Shown: positions 10,001 to 21,172, counted from the first letter of the stretch. The stretch is 64,000 nucleotides of DNA from Dromiciops gliroides (GCF_019393635.1 NC_057863.1:644966660-645030659); one strand, 5' to 3'. Notes: generated from the letters alone by a model not told the origin. Numbers and translations are program-made.

Positions 10001-13000
10001 TAAAGCACCAGCCCTGGATTCAGGAGGACATGAGTTCAAATCTGACCTCAGACACTTGACACTTACTAGCTGTGTGACCCTGGGCAAGTCACTTAACCCT
10101 CATTGCCCTGCCCCCCCCCAAAAAAGTGGAAAGATTTGCAAGATCCAATGGGATTTTGAAAAGGGCCAAATCTGGTAAGATGAAATTTAACAGGGAGATA
10201 AGTGTTGTACTTGGGTAATAGAAATCAACTTAACAAGCTTAAGATGGGGGAGGCATGAAAAGAAAGCGGTTGTCCTGAAAAGAACCTGAGGGTTATAGTG
10301 ATCCACAAGCTCAGTATAAGTCAGTCGTGAGACACCGCAGCCAGGAAAATGAACTAAAATCCAGGCGGGAGTAAGAGGGTCAGAGCTTCCAGGAATAGGG
10401 AGGTGACAGTCCCCCGGGACTCTGCCCTGCTCAGATCTCACCTGGAATCCTGGGCACCACGTTCTAAGAGGGACATTGACAAGCTGGAAAGTGTCAAGGG
10501 ATGGACAACCAAGAAGATGAGGGGCCTTATTCAGTAATAGAATCAGCTGGAGGAACTAAGGGTGTTTCGTTTGAAGACAAGAAGACTGAGTCTTTGAAGG
10601 GCTGTGGCTGTTCAGGGGAGGGATACGGCTTGTTTAGCTTGGCTCCAAAGGGCGGAACCAGGAACAATGGGTTGCAAAGAAGCCAACTGAGTCTCAATAT
10701 CAGAAAAGGCTTTCTAACAACAAGAGTTGTCCCAAGGGGGATGGGTGTGGGGCCCCCTCCTTGGTGGTCTTCAAGTAGAGGCTAGGTGACCTCTCAGTGG
10801 GTATATTTTCCTGGGTGCTCTTTTGGTGTATGGGGGTTGGACTGGATGGCTGTGGAGGTCCTGTCCAACTCTCGAGTTTGCCGACTTCTTCTCCAGGAAG
10901 CCCCCCCCCCCCCGCCCCCGCCCTGGCCCCCTGGCCACTCTTCCTCCAAGCACTCCTCCTCCCCACTCCATCCTCCCTCCCAAGGGCAGGCCTTGATGTG
11001 CCTTCTTTGTCCCATCCTTTTGCCCCACTGACCTGCATCTTCTCACAGTCGGGGAAGTCTCCAGGGGAGATGTGATGCTCCAGCTGGATCTTGGCGAAGA
11101 TGACAGGAAGGTTAGTAATGAGTTGCTTCTTCTTGTTCTCCTTTCCAAACACAGAAGGCATCTCCTTCTTCAGGTAGCTGATGATGTAGGCATGCACCTG
11201 GGGGTAAGCAGGCAATAGGCTCACTTACCCACCCGCCCCACCCCCACTCCAGTTGCCATGAGATCATATTTGAAAAGCACCTGGCACACAGTAGGCCCTT
11301 AATAAGTGAGTGCTGCGCTCTTCTAGAACCCACCCCCATGGAGGCGGGGCCAGAGCAGAGAGTGGGGTCATGGAGCAGGATGGAAAGGGAGCAACCTCCT
11401 TTCCATCTCTAGGAAAAAAGGGGGGCAGGGACAAGTGTCTCTGCCTCCATCTCTGTAAGATAATAATAATTGTACCAGGAATGCAGAGGCATAGTACACC
11501 TGAGAGCCTACTGTGGAATCAGGAAGACACTGTCTTTGTGACCCTGGCCAATCATTTCACCACTCAGGGCTCAAGGAAACTCTCTAGGACCATAAATTGC
11601 AGAGAAAGGGCCCACACCTGAATTGGTGTACAGACTTTTCTCACATGGGAGTTCCCCACACCAACAAAGTCATAGGTAGGCTCTTAAGTAATAAAAGCAT
11701 AGAGACCAGACCTGTGATTTCAGTGATGGAAGGAACTCCCAGGTGAAGAAACTCCCTCTACCTGTGAAGGGCAGCACTTTTGGTGAAATTCATGGTCTTA
11801 GAGAGTTGAGTTCGGAGCCACCAGCCAGTGAGCGTCACAGGCAGAATTCCCACCCAGATGTTCCCAGCTCCTAGGCCAGGTCACACTGCTCCTCCCATCA
11901 TATATAATGATAATATCATTATTGCTATAATCACAAATAGCAAATCTTTCCATAAATATCTCAAAGGGATATCCTTTGAGCTAATGTAGAAGACTAATAG
12001 TATGAGAATCGTTAAGATTTACAAAGAGCTTTTTTGTTGTTCTGTTGTTTCAGTCGAGTCAGACTCTTCATGACTTCATTTAGGGTTTTCTTGGCAGAGA
12101 TAGTGGAGTGGCTTGCCACTTCCTTCTCCAGTTTATTTTAGAGATGAGGCAACGGAGGCAAACAGGGTGAAGTGACTTGCCCACGGTCATCCAGCTAGCA
12201 AATGTCAGAGGCTGGATTTGAACTTGGGTCTTCCTGACTCCTACCTATTTGCCCTCTGAAGAGCTGTACAGGATCTTATCTGATCACCATATTCAGAGCT
12301 AGATGGGATCTTACCCATCTCATCTGGTGAGGCATCTTCATTTCACAGGTAGAAAACCTGAGGCTTGAAAGAGGGGAAGGGACTGGGCAAAGGTAGAGCT
12401 GTTCCAAATCCAAGGCTCCTTCCGCCCTTTCTATCAGTCTCTGTCTTAATGCTTCCTCACCTAGTCAGGGAGATGAGCTTCCCGACTCCACCTCCTCCCC
12501 CGAGGATCCAGTAAGAATCCTTTAGAGTCCCTGCTGCAGGAGGCAGCGTGGGTTCACTCTGCAGCTTTGGGGTGGGGTAGGAGGGAGAGGGTGCCCGGGT
12601 GGGTCTGGAGAACTTCCTGAGGCAGAGGGGGAGGATTGGGGAGGGGGGGAACCGTGGCTGCAGGGTAGGGGCTTGGCTTGGAGGGCAGGGATGTGGGGAG
12701 ACAGGATTTAGGGGGGACTGGGGAAGGAGGGGAAGGAGGTCAAGCAAGCTTTCTCCTGAGATGGGGAGAAGGCAGAGAAATCTGGCAGTGAGCTGATGGG
12801 TGGGGAGAGGGGGACTGATGGCTTTCACAGGCAGGAAGGAGGGAAAGGTGCCGGGAAGAGATAAGGGGGGAGGGGGAGCTGGCGCCCGGACTCCGGGGTT
12901 TCCGGAGCCGCCTCCTGAGAGGGGAGGAGACCCAGGTGTCCAGGACGCCCAGCTAAGAGGCAGAAACAGAGACTCAGCCAGAGAGGCACACAGAGGGTAG

Positions 13001-14244
13001 TCTGACCTAAGCCTGCACTATGCATCCATCTGGACAGAACGTGGTGGTGGAGGGAGCCCTCCAGCCCACTGAGGGAAGAAAACATCTGTTGATTCCTTTT
13101 GGTCTTTGATCTGACACTCCCTCTTCCAAGCAGCCCTCCAGGTTCTCCCCCTGGGCCCCACTGACTCCCCACCTCAGGTCGCTCCTCTTCCAGGCAGCCC
13201 TCCGGGCTCTCCTCTCTCTGCACCCACCCAACTCCCATCATGAGAATCCAGGGCTCACCCTGACGAGGCGGGCCCGCTTGACGAGGTCATTGAGCCGTCG
13301 CAGGGCAGCATGACGGGGCAGGGCCTGGATGTCCCTGAAGAGGTCCTGCTCTTCTAGCTCAAAGAGGCGCCGGTTATCGGGCACGAGCAGAGGCTGGGCC
13401 CAGAAGCTGCCGATGTAGACTCGCAGGACCTCGGGGGCACCCACCACGCGGCCCAGGGCCCACATGAGTGCCCCGTACACACGCATCAGCTGCTGCGTCT
13501 CCACCAGGTCCGCCTTGTTGAGGACCACCCGGATCTTGTCCTCGTGGCCACGCAGGGCCCCGATGGCCTCAGAGAACTCATCGGAGATCTCCAGCTTGTG
13601 GGCGTCAAATAGCAGGATGATCAGATCCACACGCTCGGCAAACCAGCGCAGGACAGCCGGAAAGTCATAGCCTGGGAGGAGACAAGGGTTCATGATGGTC
13701 TGGCTGCTCCGCTACTGCCACTGCCGCCTCCGGGCAGCCCTCCTGGATTGCAGAAGCATCTCTGCTCTGACCTCCTAGGCTGACCCCAGAAGGCCTAGTG
13801 GGATTGTGGGAATATCCACCATCCCCCTCTTTTAGGGCCTCCTGTCCCCTCCCCTCCAGAGCCTGCCGGAGTTTTAGGGCAGGAATATCCATTGTTCTCT
13901 CTGGTAGCTATTAATGTTTCCTTCTGTGGTGAGTCTACAGTTTGGAAGGCTCCATCAGACCCCACCCCCTTCTCTGCACTCATTCTTATACAATCCCTGG
14001 ACCGGTGTCCTGAAGGCAAACTTCAGGAGGGTCTCTCCTGATGCACAGAAGATGCCTGGATGGGTCCTGCCCATCGGCGCCCAGCCTAGCTGGCCCCCTC
14101 CTCCAGGGAGGCCCCCCTCCCCCAGATCTAGGGTGGGAGTATGGGAAGGGGCAGTATCTGGAAACCATTGTTCTGGGGAGGAGGAAGGGATCAAGTCATC
14201 AGGGACCCACCCCCCCATCTTTTCCCTGCCTTTCCTCCTCTAAG

Positions 14245-14289
<45 letters not shown>

Positions 14290-17037
14290 CCCGGCATAGT
14301 AACACAGTCTTGGAAAATGTGCCTCACAGGGTAAGGTAGGAGGGAACATTGAGGACTGAGTCAGGTCACACCAGTGACTGACCAAGGAACCAGGGAGACA
14401 GACACTGCCCAGGAAACGGAGCGAGTCAGACACGTAGACACACCCCGGGACACAAGAGCTGCCCTGAGCCCAGACACACGCACTCGGGTGGCCCTGGTAG
14501 CCACTTGCCCTTTCCCCATCTCTCTTATCTTCCCCTTTCTCTGGGCCCACCTGATCCCAAGCCCTGGTGGGCGTGGGGGGAGGATATAACAGGAATTCTC
14601 TCCCCCCACCCCACCTGGCAAGATCATCCCGATTTCTTCTCCAGATGCCTCCAGCCTTTGCCTCCCTCCCTCTCGGGACAGCCCGGGCTCAGGGCCAGGG
14701 ACACATTAACCCTCCCTTGCCCTCCGCACCCCCCTCCCATCTTTAGGCCAACGGCCAGAAAATATGCGTCCCTCCTTCTCTCTGTTCCCTCTGCCCCAGA
14801 CACCAACGCTCCCCCTTTCCCTCTAAGCAGCCCCGGCCAGGCCCAGGATCCCAGAAGGCCCAGAGGAGCAGGGCCAGGGAAACGGGACCTAGAGCAGCCT
14901 GCACTCCAGCCGTGGTGGGGCTGCCCACCCTGCTTCTCCCCAAGGTTCAGCTATAGTCTGATAATGTCTGCTAGAACCTCAGGAGAACGTGGAAATCGGG
15001 AGACCTGATGAAGAAATCAGAGCACTGGGGGAGACCCGGCTGGGCCAGCCCGGGTGAAGGAAAGAGGGGCTGGCCCATGGATGTTCCCACATTCCAGGCC
15101 CGCCTGCCCTGGCTCAGCCCAGGGCCTGGCTCCTCTTATGGTCTGAGAGGCCTTTGCAGGAATTCACCCCCCCCTCCAGCTGTTTATAAATTCCACCAAG
15201 GGCCTGGCCCCCACCCAGGACCCAAGTCAGCCCCGCCCAGCCAAAGGAGAGGGGAGCCCCACCCCCCACATCTGGGCCCCAGAGGGAACCAACCTCACCT
15301 CCCCCCCTTCCCCACCCCAACCTCCCACCAGCCTCTGCTCAGCTCTGGCTCCCCCCTTTCCCCTCCTCTCTCTCTCTCCCCCCCTCTCCTTCCCCCCTAC
15401 CCTCTCCCTCCCCTTCTCCCTCCCTCTCCCTCTCTCTCTCTCTTTTTCTTTTTCCCTGTGTCTCTTTCTATCCCTCTGCCTCTGTCTCTCTCAGCTCTCC
15501 CCTAGTCTCCTTCACTCTTTCCATAGCTCTCTGTCTCGATGTCTCCCATTCTTTTCTCTCTCTGGGTTGGTCTATGGTCTTTTACCCACTCGCTGTCTCT
15601 GTTCTAGTGTCCTCTCTGTCTCCCTTCTTTCTGTCTCTATCTCTCCCTCTTCTACGTGTCTGTCTGTTTGTCCTCGTCTCCCCACCCCCACCCCCACAGG
15701 CTCTTTCTCTCACTCTCTCTGCCTAGGCCTGGACATGCTGTCTGGGCCCTGACTCTTCACACGTGTTCAGTCCCACCCCCCACCCCCCAGCTCTCCAGCA
15801 AGCAACATGCCCCAACACGGCATCCCATATTCCCTTGCGCTGCTCCCAGTTCCTGCCCTCCCTCCTCCGACTCACTCTGCCCTGGGCTGCTGAGAGACCA
15901 GGCTTGGACCCCTAATGTGCCCCAGGGCCACAGCAACTCCTTGAGAACCTGGGGGGGCCTCTTAGCATGGCCCCACTTGGAGAACATTGACATCCGGGGC
16001 TCAGCCCTCCCCCAGGAGGTACATCCGTGTCTGGGCCTGGGCCCTTCCCCTTTCCCTGCTCCCCAGACCCAGGTCTCTGGGCTCCCAGCTCTGCCCTCAC
16101 CAGCCCTAGTCTTCACCTCATCTCCACCCCCACTTCCTTACCTCGGCTCACTCTCTGCTTCGCCCCCGAAAGGATGCCTGGGGTATCAATGATGCTGATG
16201 CTCTCCAGGACTTGGTTGGGGAGATGAGCGCACATGAACCTGGGACAAGGGAGAACACGAGCAGGACCAGGGTCAGGGGAAGGGAGGCAGACAGAAAAGG
16301 AAGGGTCTGGCAAGAAAGGGGACTCTGTGGAAGGAAGCATAGGGAAGAACTGAAAGGGAGAAGAGAGGAAGTCAGAGAAAGAAGGGGGAGGATGGAGGGG
16401 AAGGAACGAAAGTAGAGAAAGAACAGAATCAGGGTGGGGGAAAGAATTTGGGGAGAGGGAGAGAGAAGGGAGAGAAGATCTGTGGGAGAAACTGAGGAAC
16501 AAAGGGCAAGTTGGGGAGAACTTGGGGACAGAAGAGGGGGTAAGAGTGGACTTGGGGGAAAAGCAGGAAAATCAATAATATGGGGGAGAAGTGGGGTGAG
16601 GAGCTGGGGGGAGAAGGGGAGCACCTGTTGAGGAAGGTATTCCCGAAGGGGTTGAGTTTGCGGAAAGGCTTGTCCGGGTCAACGACGAGGGCATTGCCAG
16701 GCACGGTGCCCTCGGTCTCACCATGCATGACAGCCACGAAGCAGTCAGTGGTGGGCTCAGGCCCCACTCGGGAGCCCGGAACCTCCTGCTCCAGCAGGTA
16801 CTGAATGAAACTGGTCTTGCCCGTGCTATACTGGCCGGCCACAAGCACCATGGGTTTGCCCTCAAAATCAGCATCCTCCAGGGCTGGCGAGTGGAAGGAC
16901 CCGAAGCGGTAATGTTCCTCCAGTGGCAGCAGCTTGGCCCGGTACAACTCCTTGAGCGCTGTGGTCACCGTGCGGATGGCCTCGGCCCGCTGGCCCCGGG
17001 CCACCCCACCTCCCCCGCGCTTCAGCCAGCTAAACAT
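6480..17037 (-). CDS. EHD2: EHD2, EH-domain-containing protein 2 (5 coding exons, spliced)
   Basis: Join of 17037-16625, 16239-16142, 13671-13259, 11197-11033 and 7031-6480 on the minus strand; all junctions are GT-AG and frames agree, giving 546 residues (human, from memory, 543). EHD2 is a dynamin-like ATPase that binds and oligomerises on membranes, stabilising caveolar necks. Visible motifs: P-loop GQYSTGKT at about 68-75, DTPG at 156-159, NKAD at 222-225, the lysine-rich membrane-binding tip KENKKK at about 327-332, a GPF motif at 423-425, and a C-terminal EH domain from about 450 with an EF-hand loop [12 protein letters not shown] at 497-508. The start is the ATG in GAAGCCATG before FSWLKRGG; upstream lies an in-frame non-conserved stretch and a plausible 5'UTR acceptor. 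The N-terminus reads [10 protein letters not shown], apparently three residues longer than human. The gene looks intact. The nearest paralogues EHD1/3/4 fit less well than EHD2, given the MFSWLKRGG start and the KRRHKGSAE end. Confidence 0.97.
7174..7363. mobile_element. Candidate hAT-like nonautonomous DNA element
   Basis: The left end GGGAAACTGTGGGTCGCAAC and the reverse complement of the right end (CAGGGCTTTTGAAAACTTTT) resemble imperfect terminal inverted repeats of hAT MITEs. No clear target duplication was found, so the family is uncertain. Confidence 0.3.
8138..8332 (-). repeat. SINE with a 3' flanking segment (probable transduction)
   Basis: The minus-strand SINE (8332 to about 8201) ends in an A tract (8191-8200), continues for about 50 bp of unrelated sequence containing GTTAGAATAAAATG, and ends in a second A-rich run. 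The 16-bp target duplication GGTTTAACWTGATTAT (8122-8137; 8333-8348, one mismatch) encloses both parts. Confidence 0.75.
8434..8597 (+). repeat. SINE, first of a stacked pair
   Basis: Head GGCAGCTAGGTGGCGCAGTGG and a tail of about 19 A; flanks AAAAGAAT on both sides. Confidence 0.85.
8600..8760 (+). repeat. SINE, second of a stacked pair
   Basis: Diverged head GGCCACGAGGTGACAGAGTGG, 13-A tail, and flanks AAGAATAT on both sides, overlapping the target of the copy just before it. Confidence 0.85.
9500..10875 (+). repeat. L3/CR1-type LINE fossil
   Basis: It matches the remembered CR1/L3 coding and 3' region in order: GATCTTATTCTCCCTAACAG, AAGTGACCACTCC, TCTGCCCTGCTCAGATCTCA, CACCTGGAATCCTGGGCACC, GATGGACAACCAAGAAGATG, AAAGGCTTTCTAACAACAAG, GGTCTTCAAGTAGAGGCTAG and GGTTGGACTGGATGGCTGTG. 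It is ancient, decayed and broken by a later SINE at 9971-10125. Confidence 0.75.
9971..10125 (+). repeat. SINE nested in L3/CR1
   Basis: Complete copy with a small internal duplication of CAGCTAGGTGG in the head; the tail is C-rich then A. Confidence 0.85.
11033..11197 (-). CDS. EHD2: EHD2 coding exon 4 (residues 309-363)
   Basis: The acceptor is CCCCCAG and the donor is GTCAGT. It encodes [15 protein letters not shown], the KENKKK membrane-binding tip and [15 protein letters not shown]. Human has LILKLP where this sequence reads LITNLP (human from memory). Confidence 0.97.
11198..13258 (-). other. EHD2: EHD2 intron 4
   Basis: It holds a THER/MIR-type fragment (about 11640-11790), a Mar-type SINE on the minus strand (12035-12245), and MIR pieces (about 12280-12440). 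12600-13000 is G-rich without a recognised element. Confidence 0.7.
12035..12245 (-). repeat. Second SINE family (Mar1-like), minus strand
   Basis: The plus strand reads GTTTCAGTCGAGTCAGACTC, GGGTTTTCTTGGCAGAGAT and TTGCCACTTCCTTCTCCAG, the reverse of the family's tail, then the SINE body (AAGTGACTTGCCCACGGTCA). Confidence 0.6.
13259..13671 (-). CDS. EHD2: EHD2 coding exon 3 (residues 171-308)
   Basis: The acceptor is TCCTCCCAG and the donor is GTGAGC. It encodes [15 protein letters not shown] through the nucleotide-specificity motif NKAD to [11 protein letters not shown], 413 nt, ending on a whole codon. Confidence 0.97.
13672..16141 (-). other. EHD2: EHD2 intron 3
   Basis: It holds a (CA)n tract (14250-14287), a long pyrimidine-rich stretch on the plus strand (about 15345-15720; purine in the transcript), and otherwise GC-rich unique sequence. 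No SINE was seen, unusual for this window. Confidence 0.7.
14250..14287. repeat. (CA)n microsatellite
   Basis: About 19 CA units inside EHD2 intron 3. Confidence 0.95.
16142..16239 (-). CDS. EHD2: EHD2 coding exon 2 (residues 138-171)
   Basis: The acceptor is GTCCCAG before GTTCATG and the donor is GTAAGG. This 98-nt exon encodes [13 protein letters not shown] through the switch motif DTPG to AKQRVSRG; the last glycine codon is split G|GC. Confidence 0.97.
16240..16624 (-). other. EHD2: EHD2 intron 2, short and pyrimidine-rich in mRNA sense
   Basis: The 385-nt intron is almost all A/G on the plus strand (for example GGGGGAGGATGGAGGGGAAGG), hence C/T in the transcript. No interspersed repeat was seen. 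Confidence 0.8.
16625..17037 (-). CDS. EHD2: EHD2 coding exon 1 (residues 1-138)
   Basis: Encodes the N-terminal helical segment and start of the ATPase domain, including the P-loop. The exon ends AACAG before GTGCTCC, splitting Arg138 (AG|G). It is 413 nt long, so phase 2 passes to the next exon. Confidence 0.97.
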
Positions 17038-17118
17038 GGCTTCAGCTCCCACTGGAGGGTTGACCGTTGGAACCACAGACCCAAGAGTAGGCCCACAGAT
17101 GGACGGATGGAAGACTCC
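17038..17118 (-). other. EHD2: EHD2 5'UTR part of the first coding exon
   Basis: A polypyrimidine-AG (TCCACCTACAG) ends at 17119, giving 81 nt of leader before the ATG. The acceptor fits the known EHD2 layout with a separate noncoding first exon, but transcript support is lacking. Confidence 0.55.
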
Positions 17119-18303
17119 CTGTAGGTGGACGGAAACAAGGATGAATGTGCTTCCCAGCTGTGTGATCTGAGCAAATCGCTCACCCTCTCCTAACGTCAGA
17201 AAAATGGGGTTACCTCCACACCTACCTCCCAGGGTTGTTGTCAGGATCAAATGAGATAATATTTGTAAAGGGCTTGGCAAAAATTAAGGCTCTATATAAA
17301 TAATAATAAATATTGTAATAATTAATAATATGCTATAATTAATATAATTATAATTATTCATTGAGAAGTAGAATTGATGAATGGAAGATTCAGATCCCTC
17401 CACTCTGAATCAAAAAGTCAAGGGGCATTAAGAAGGGAGGGAGGGGATGGAGGCCATGTCCCCCACCTTGGCCAGATTACATCAGAAACACTGTGAGTGC
17501 CACGACTAAGGAGAGGGTTATCAGGATGGCAAAGGACCTGGAACTCATGCATCCCTCATGTAAACTGACTGAAAGCACTTGGAATGGTTAGAAGAGAACA
17601 CTTAGGGGAAATGGGTGGAAGCTATGAGGAGGCTGATACAGGATATCAGGAAAAACTCACTAGTGATTAGAGCCCAGGGAAGTGGAAGTGTAATGTGGAT
17701 AAGACTAAAGTCATTTCTCTTCTCCCAAGGTCATCAGTTTCCTCATCAGAAAAATGGGGATGATCATATTGACCCTGCTTGCCTCACAGGGTTCTCATGA
17801 ACCCTAAAGCACTAGATAGGTTTGCATTATTATTATTACTTTTGTTATCTTGTTATATTTTTGGATGAGGTTCAGGAAGAAATGACTCGAGGACAAGTCA
17901 ATGTCCTGCCATTATTCATCTTTGGTACTGAATGCTCTCCAGTCTTGCATGAGTGTAACTAAACAAGAGTCTTTAGGATGGCTGGTTATGACTCTCCTGG
18001 GTCTGAGATGCTGAAAAATCTATGATTATGACCAGGGGAGCACAGGAGAGTCAGGGGAAAATTGATGGAGGGATACATAGAGGAGTGAGGGGGAAGAGGA
18101 GGAGGAAGAGGAGAGAGACAGAGACAGAGAGACAGAGATAGAGAAGAGAGACAGAGAGAGGAGAGGAGAGACAGAGGAGAGAGAGAGAATGAGAGGAGAG
18201 AGAAGAGAAGAGAGAGAGGAGAGAGGGGAGACAGAGAGACAGAGAAGAGAAAGAGACAGAAGAGAAGAGAGGAGACAGAGAGACAGAGAGAGAGGGGGGG
18301 GGG

Positions 18304-18392
<89 letters not shown>

Positions 18393-20435
18393 GATAAGGT
18401 TTAAGGTTGCTGGGGGACAGGAAGAAGATGGATGGATGGATGGATGGCCAAAGGAAGAGGAAGGGGACAAGGAGAAGATGCATGAGTGATGGAGAGTGGT
18501 CTGGAGGAAGAGAAGGCGTACAGGGAACAGACAGCTGGAGGGCTACCGAGAGGATGGGTAGGTCAGGAAGAGAGTGGATGAAAGGCAGAGCTATAGCTAG
18601 CATAGAGTGAAGAGGCTTTTGCTTCAGTGTACCAGTCAGTCAACAAGCTATTAAGTGCCTACTATGTGCCAGACACTGTGCTAAGTGCAAGGGATTCAAA
18701 GAAAGGCCAAAAAAATAGTCCCTTGTCTCAAGGAGTGTGTGGGTCACACCTCCTCCAGGGGCTCTGCTTCTGATTTCTTCCCACCAGAGGGATTACCCAT
18801 GCTCAGACCATCACCCACAGCACCCCTTTTCTTGGTCCTGCTTCCACTTCCTTTGAGAGTGAGGTGAAAGGGCTGCCTCTCTCTCTGGATGCTATTGCAT
18901 CTCCCATTGAACTGTCCCCTGGACCCCACCCCATTCTTTGTTTTTGTCCCAGGTGCAAGAATTCCTTTGCTGGACAAGGAAGTGAACACACTGTACAGCA
19001 AAGATCCTCCTCTCACTCTAATCAGGAAGAGGAGCTGGGATGGGGATCGAACCTGAGATCTCATTGGTAGAAGGAGTAACCAGGCAAAGCAATGCCTTCA
19101 TCCAATGTAAAATGTAGAATCTTTGCTTCTCCCCCAAGCCTCCCTTCTTGCCACCGGGCTCTGCCTGAGTCCCCCCTTCCCCCCTCCCTCCCCAGCATTT
19201 CTCATAGCCCCTCTCTTCATCTCACCCGCTTCTCTCCCAGATTTTTTTCTTCTCTGTCAGACTCTCACCCTACGGCTCCCCCAATTTCCCCTTCCCTCTT
19301 CCCTCTCCCCTCCTCACCGGCCTTCAGTTTTCTCATTTGTTCAGTGAAGGGACAGGGGGTGGATCTTATTCTCTCTAAGTTCTAGTCTGGTTTTAAATCC
19401 TAGAAGGGGTTGGGGAAAGCCCGTGGGGCTGGGGGAAAAAAGAGAGGACATAAGGGAGATAGAGGATATCGTGGTCAGAGAGGAGGCAGGGACAGAAGGA
19501 GAAGAAATAAGGGCAGAAGGCTATTTGGAGGGAAGGGTACGGGGAAACAACGGACTATACCGCTAAGATCCTCCTCTGACTAGACTCAGTCAGAGGAGTC
19601 GGCATGGGGGTTGGACCAGGAAGGAGCAGGCAAGGCGGAGAGGTGGGAGCTGATGGGGAAGGGGGGATTACCTGAGGAGGAGGAGGAAGGCAGAAGAAAG
19701 GAGAGGACGTACAAGGGCTGTCTGGACAAGGAGGGGGAAAGCAGGGAGAGAAGGGAGGATGGAGAGCGGGCCCCAAGGGCTGCCCGGAGGAGGAGAGAGA
19801 GGGCCAGGCGGAAGGGGGAGCGGGAGCTGGAAGCGATGTCAAGGGGCCGTGTGGTCCAACCCTCTCAATTTAACAGGTAGTAAAGTAACTGTCAGAAACA
19901 GGGTTTCAATCAGGTCCTCTAACTCCGGAGTTCCGGCTCTTTCCACAAGGAGTAGGAATGGGCCTAGGAGGAGGAAGAGGAGGCAAAGGAGGAGATGGTG
20001 AAGGGGGTACTTGGAAGTCGTGAAGACTTGGATTCAAATCCTGTGGCAGTCAGTCCCTAGCTGCGTTAACCACATCCAATGACTTAACTGTGCCACAGTT
20101 TTACATCTGTAAAAGGAAAGGGTTGAGCCCAGGCACTTCTAAGATCCCTTCCGGCTCTACCTGTGCGATCCTATGAAGATGGGGGCTCAGAGCAGAGTCC
20201 TGGGTCCTAGGAGCGGGGTTAAGGCCCGGCAGGGGCGTGTGGGGAGCCTGGGGGGAGGCAGAGAGGACTCGGGGAGCCTGGGGCGGGGGCTGAAGCCCTG
20301 GCAGGGACCAGGAGGGATGGGGGAGGTGGAGGGAAGATGGCATTGGGGGAAAGGGGAGAGTGAGAAATGCTGAGAGGAAAGTGGGGAGATTGAGGAATTG
20401 GGGGTGGGATGGAGAGGGCGGAGGAGGTACCCACC
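17119..20435 (-). other. EHD2: EHD2 intron 1
   Basis: It holds a MIR (about 17130-17290), an AT-rich patch (17285-17360), the (GA)n tract (18086-18388), a dispersed 'ctactatgtgccagacactgtg'-type mammalian repeat split as TACTATGTGCCAGACACTG (about 18640-18750), and further A/G-rich sequence (19430-20000). Confidence 0.55.
18086..18388. repeat. (GA)n homopurine tract, about 300 bp
   Basis: A nearly pure A/G strand with a perfect (GA)n core at about 18310-18388 and interrupted GAGACA units before it. Confidence 0.95.
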
Positions 20436-20700
20436 GAGCCGGGCGGCGCAGGCGGGAAGCCGAAAAGACCTGTCCTGTTCTGTCCTGTTCTGTCCTGTTC
20501 TGCCTTGTCCTGTCTTGTCTTATGAGGGTCCCCGCTGGACGAGGCTGGGCAGGGGGGCACTGGGCGCGGCTGCTGTTCGCTGTCCTGTCTCCGTCTGAGC
20601 CCGGGCAGGCGGGGCAGAGGGAAAGAGGGAAGGAGGGAGGGGCTGGGAGGGTCACCGCACCCTCCCCTCCCTATCCCGTCCTCCCCTCCCCAGCAGGCCC
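20436..20700 (-). promoter_or_regulatory. EHD2: Candidate EHD2 promoter and noncoding first exon
   Basis: This is the only clearly GC/CpG-enriched stretch upstream of EHD2 (GGGCGGCGCAGGCGGG, GGGCGCGGCTGC). On the minus strand GGCTCG|GTGGGT at 20435/20434 is a plausible first-exon donor. The position, 3.3 kb upstream of the first coding exon, suits EHD2, whose first exon is noncoding in human. No TATA box is evident and the start site cannot be fixed from sequence. Confidence 0.4.
20469..20520. repeat. 10-bp tandem repeat (CTGTCCTGTT)n
   Basis: Four to five units, the last ones diverged (CTGCCTTGTC, CTGTCTTGTC), inside the candidate EHD2 first exon. Confidence 0.85.
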
Positions 20701-21112
20701 CCACCCCAGGCTCTGCCGCCCCCTGGTGGGCAGCTCAGTCTCTTTCCCGACTTTGCTACTTTGTGTCTGTCTCTGTTTCTATCCCTCTCTCTCCCTCCCT
20801 TCCTCGTGTTTCTCCCGTTGTCTTTCTCTGTCTTCTGAGGCAGCGTCGGAGAGTGGAGGGAGTACTTGAGAGCTGGGTGTGAAGCCCACCTTTCACACAG
20901 ACCCGCGGTGTAACTCCTCGGCAAGTCAGATGATCTCTCTGAGCCTTAGTTTGCTCATCTGGAAAGTGGGGCTAGCAGGAGATGACAGTTTGGCCCAGGG
21001 GCTAGAGAGCAAGCCTTGTAGTCAGGAACACCAAGGTTCCAATCCTTCCTCTGACTCATGCACTGCCTAGGTGACCTTGGGCAAATCTCTTGACCTCTGA
21101 TCTGGTATGGAA

Positions 21113-21172
21113 GGAAGGAAGGAAGCAAGGAAGGAAGGAAGGAAGGATGGAAAGATGGATGGATGGATGGAT
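21113..21172. repeat. (GGAA)n/(GGAT)n microsatellite
   Basis: AAGGAAGGAAGGAAGGATGG and neighbours, about 60 bp. Confidence 0.9.

Larger units (their letters stand above)
7032..11032 (-). other. EHD2: EHD2 intron 5 (last)
   Basis: Contents in order: the hAT-like candidate, an A/G-rich stretch (about 7370-7580), a marsupial LINE 3' end broken by SINEs (7820-8790), and an L3/CR1 fossil with a nested SINE (about 9500-10875). A C run at 10902-10918 precedes the exon 4 donor region. Confidence 0.8.

Noticed and set aside
17986-18603. Ser/Leu-repeat open frame
   Set aside because: Translation of the (GA)n tract; the frame is open only because the repeat has no stop codons.
20360-20869. 169-codon plus-strand frame over the candidate EHD2 promoter
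   Set aside because: GC-rich, repeat-containing, no homology recognised and on the strand opposite to the gene.
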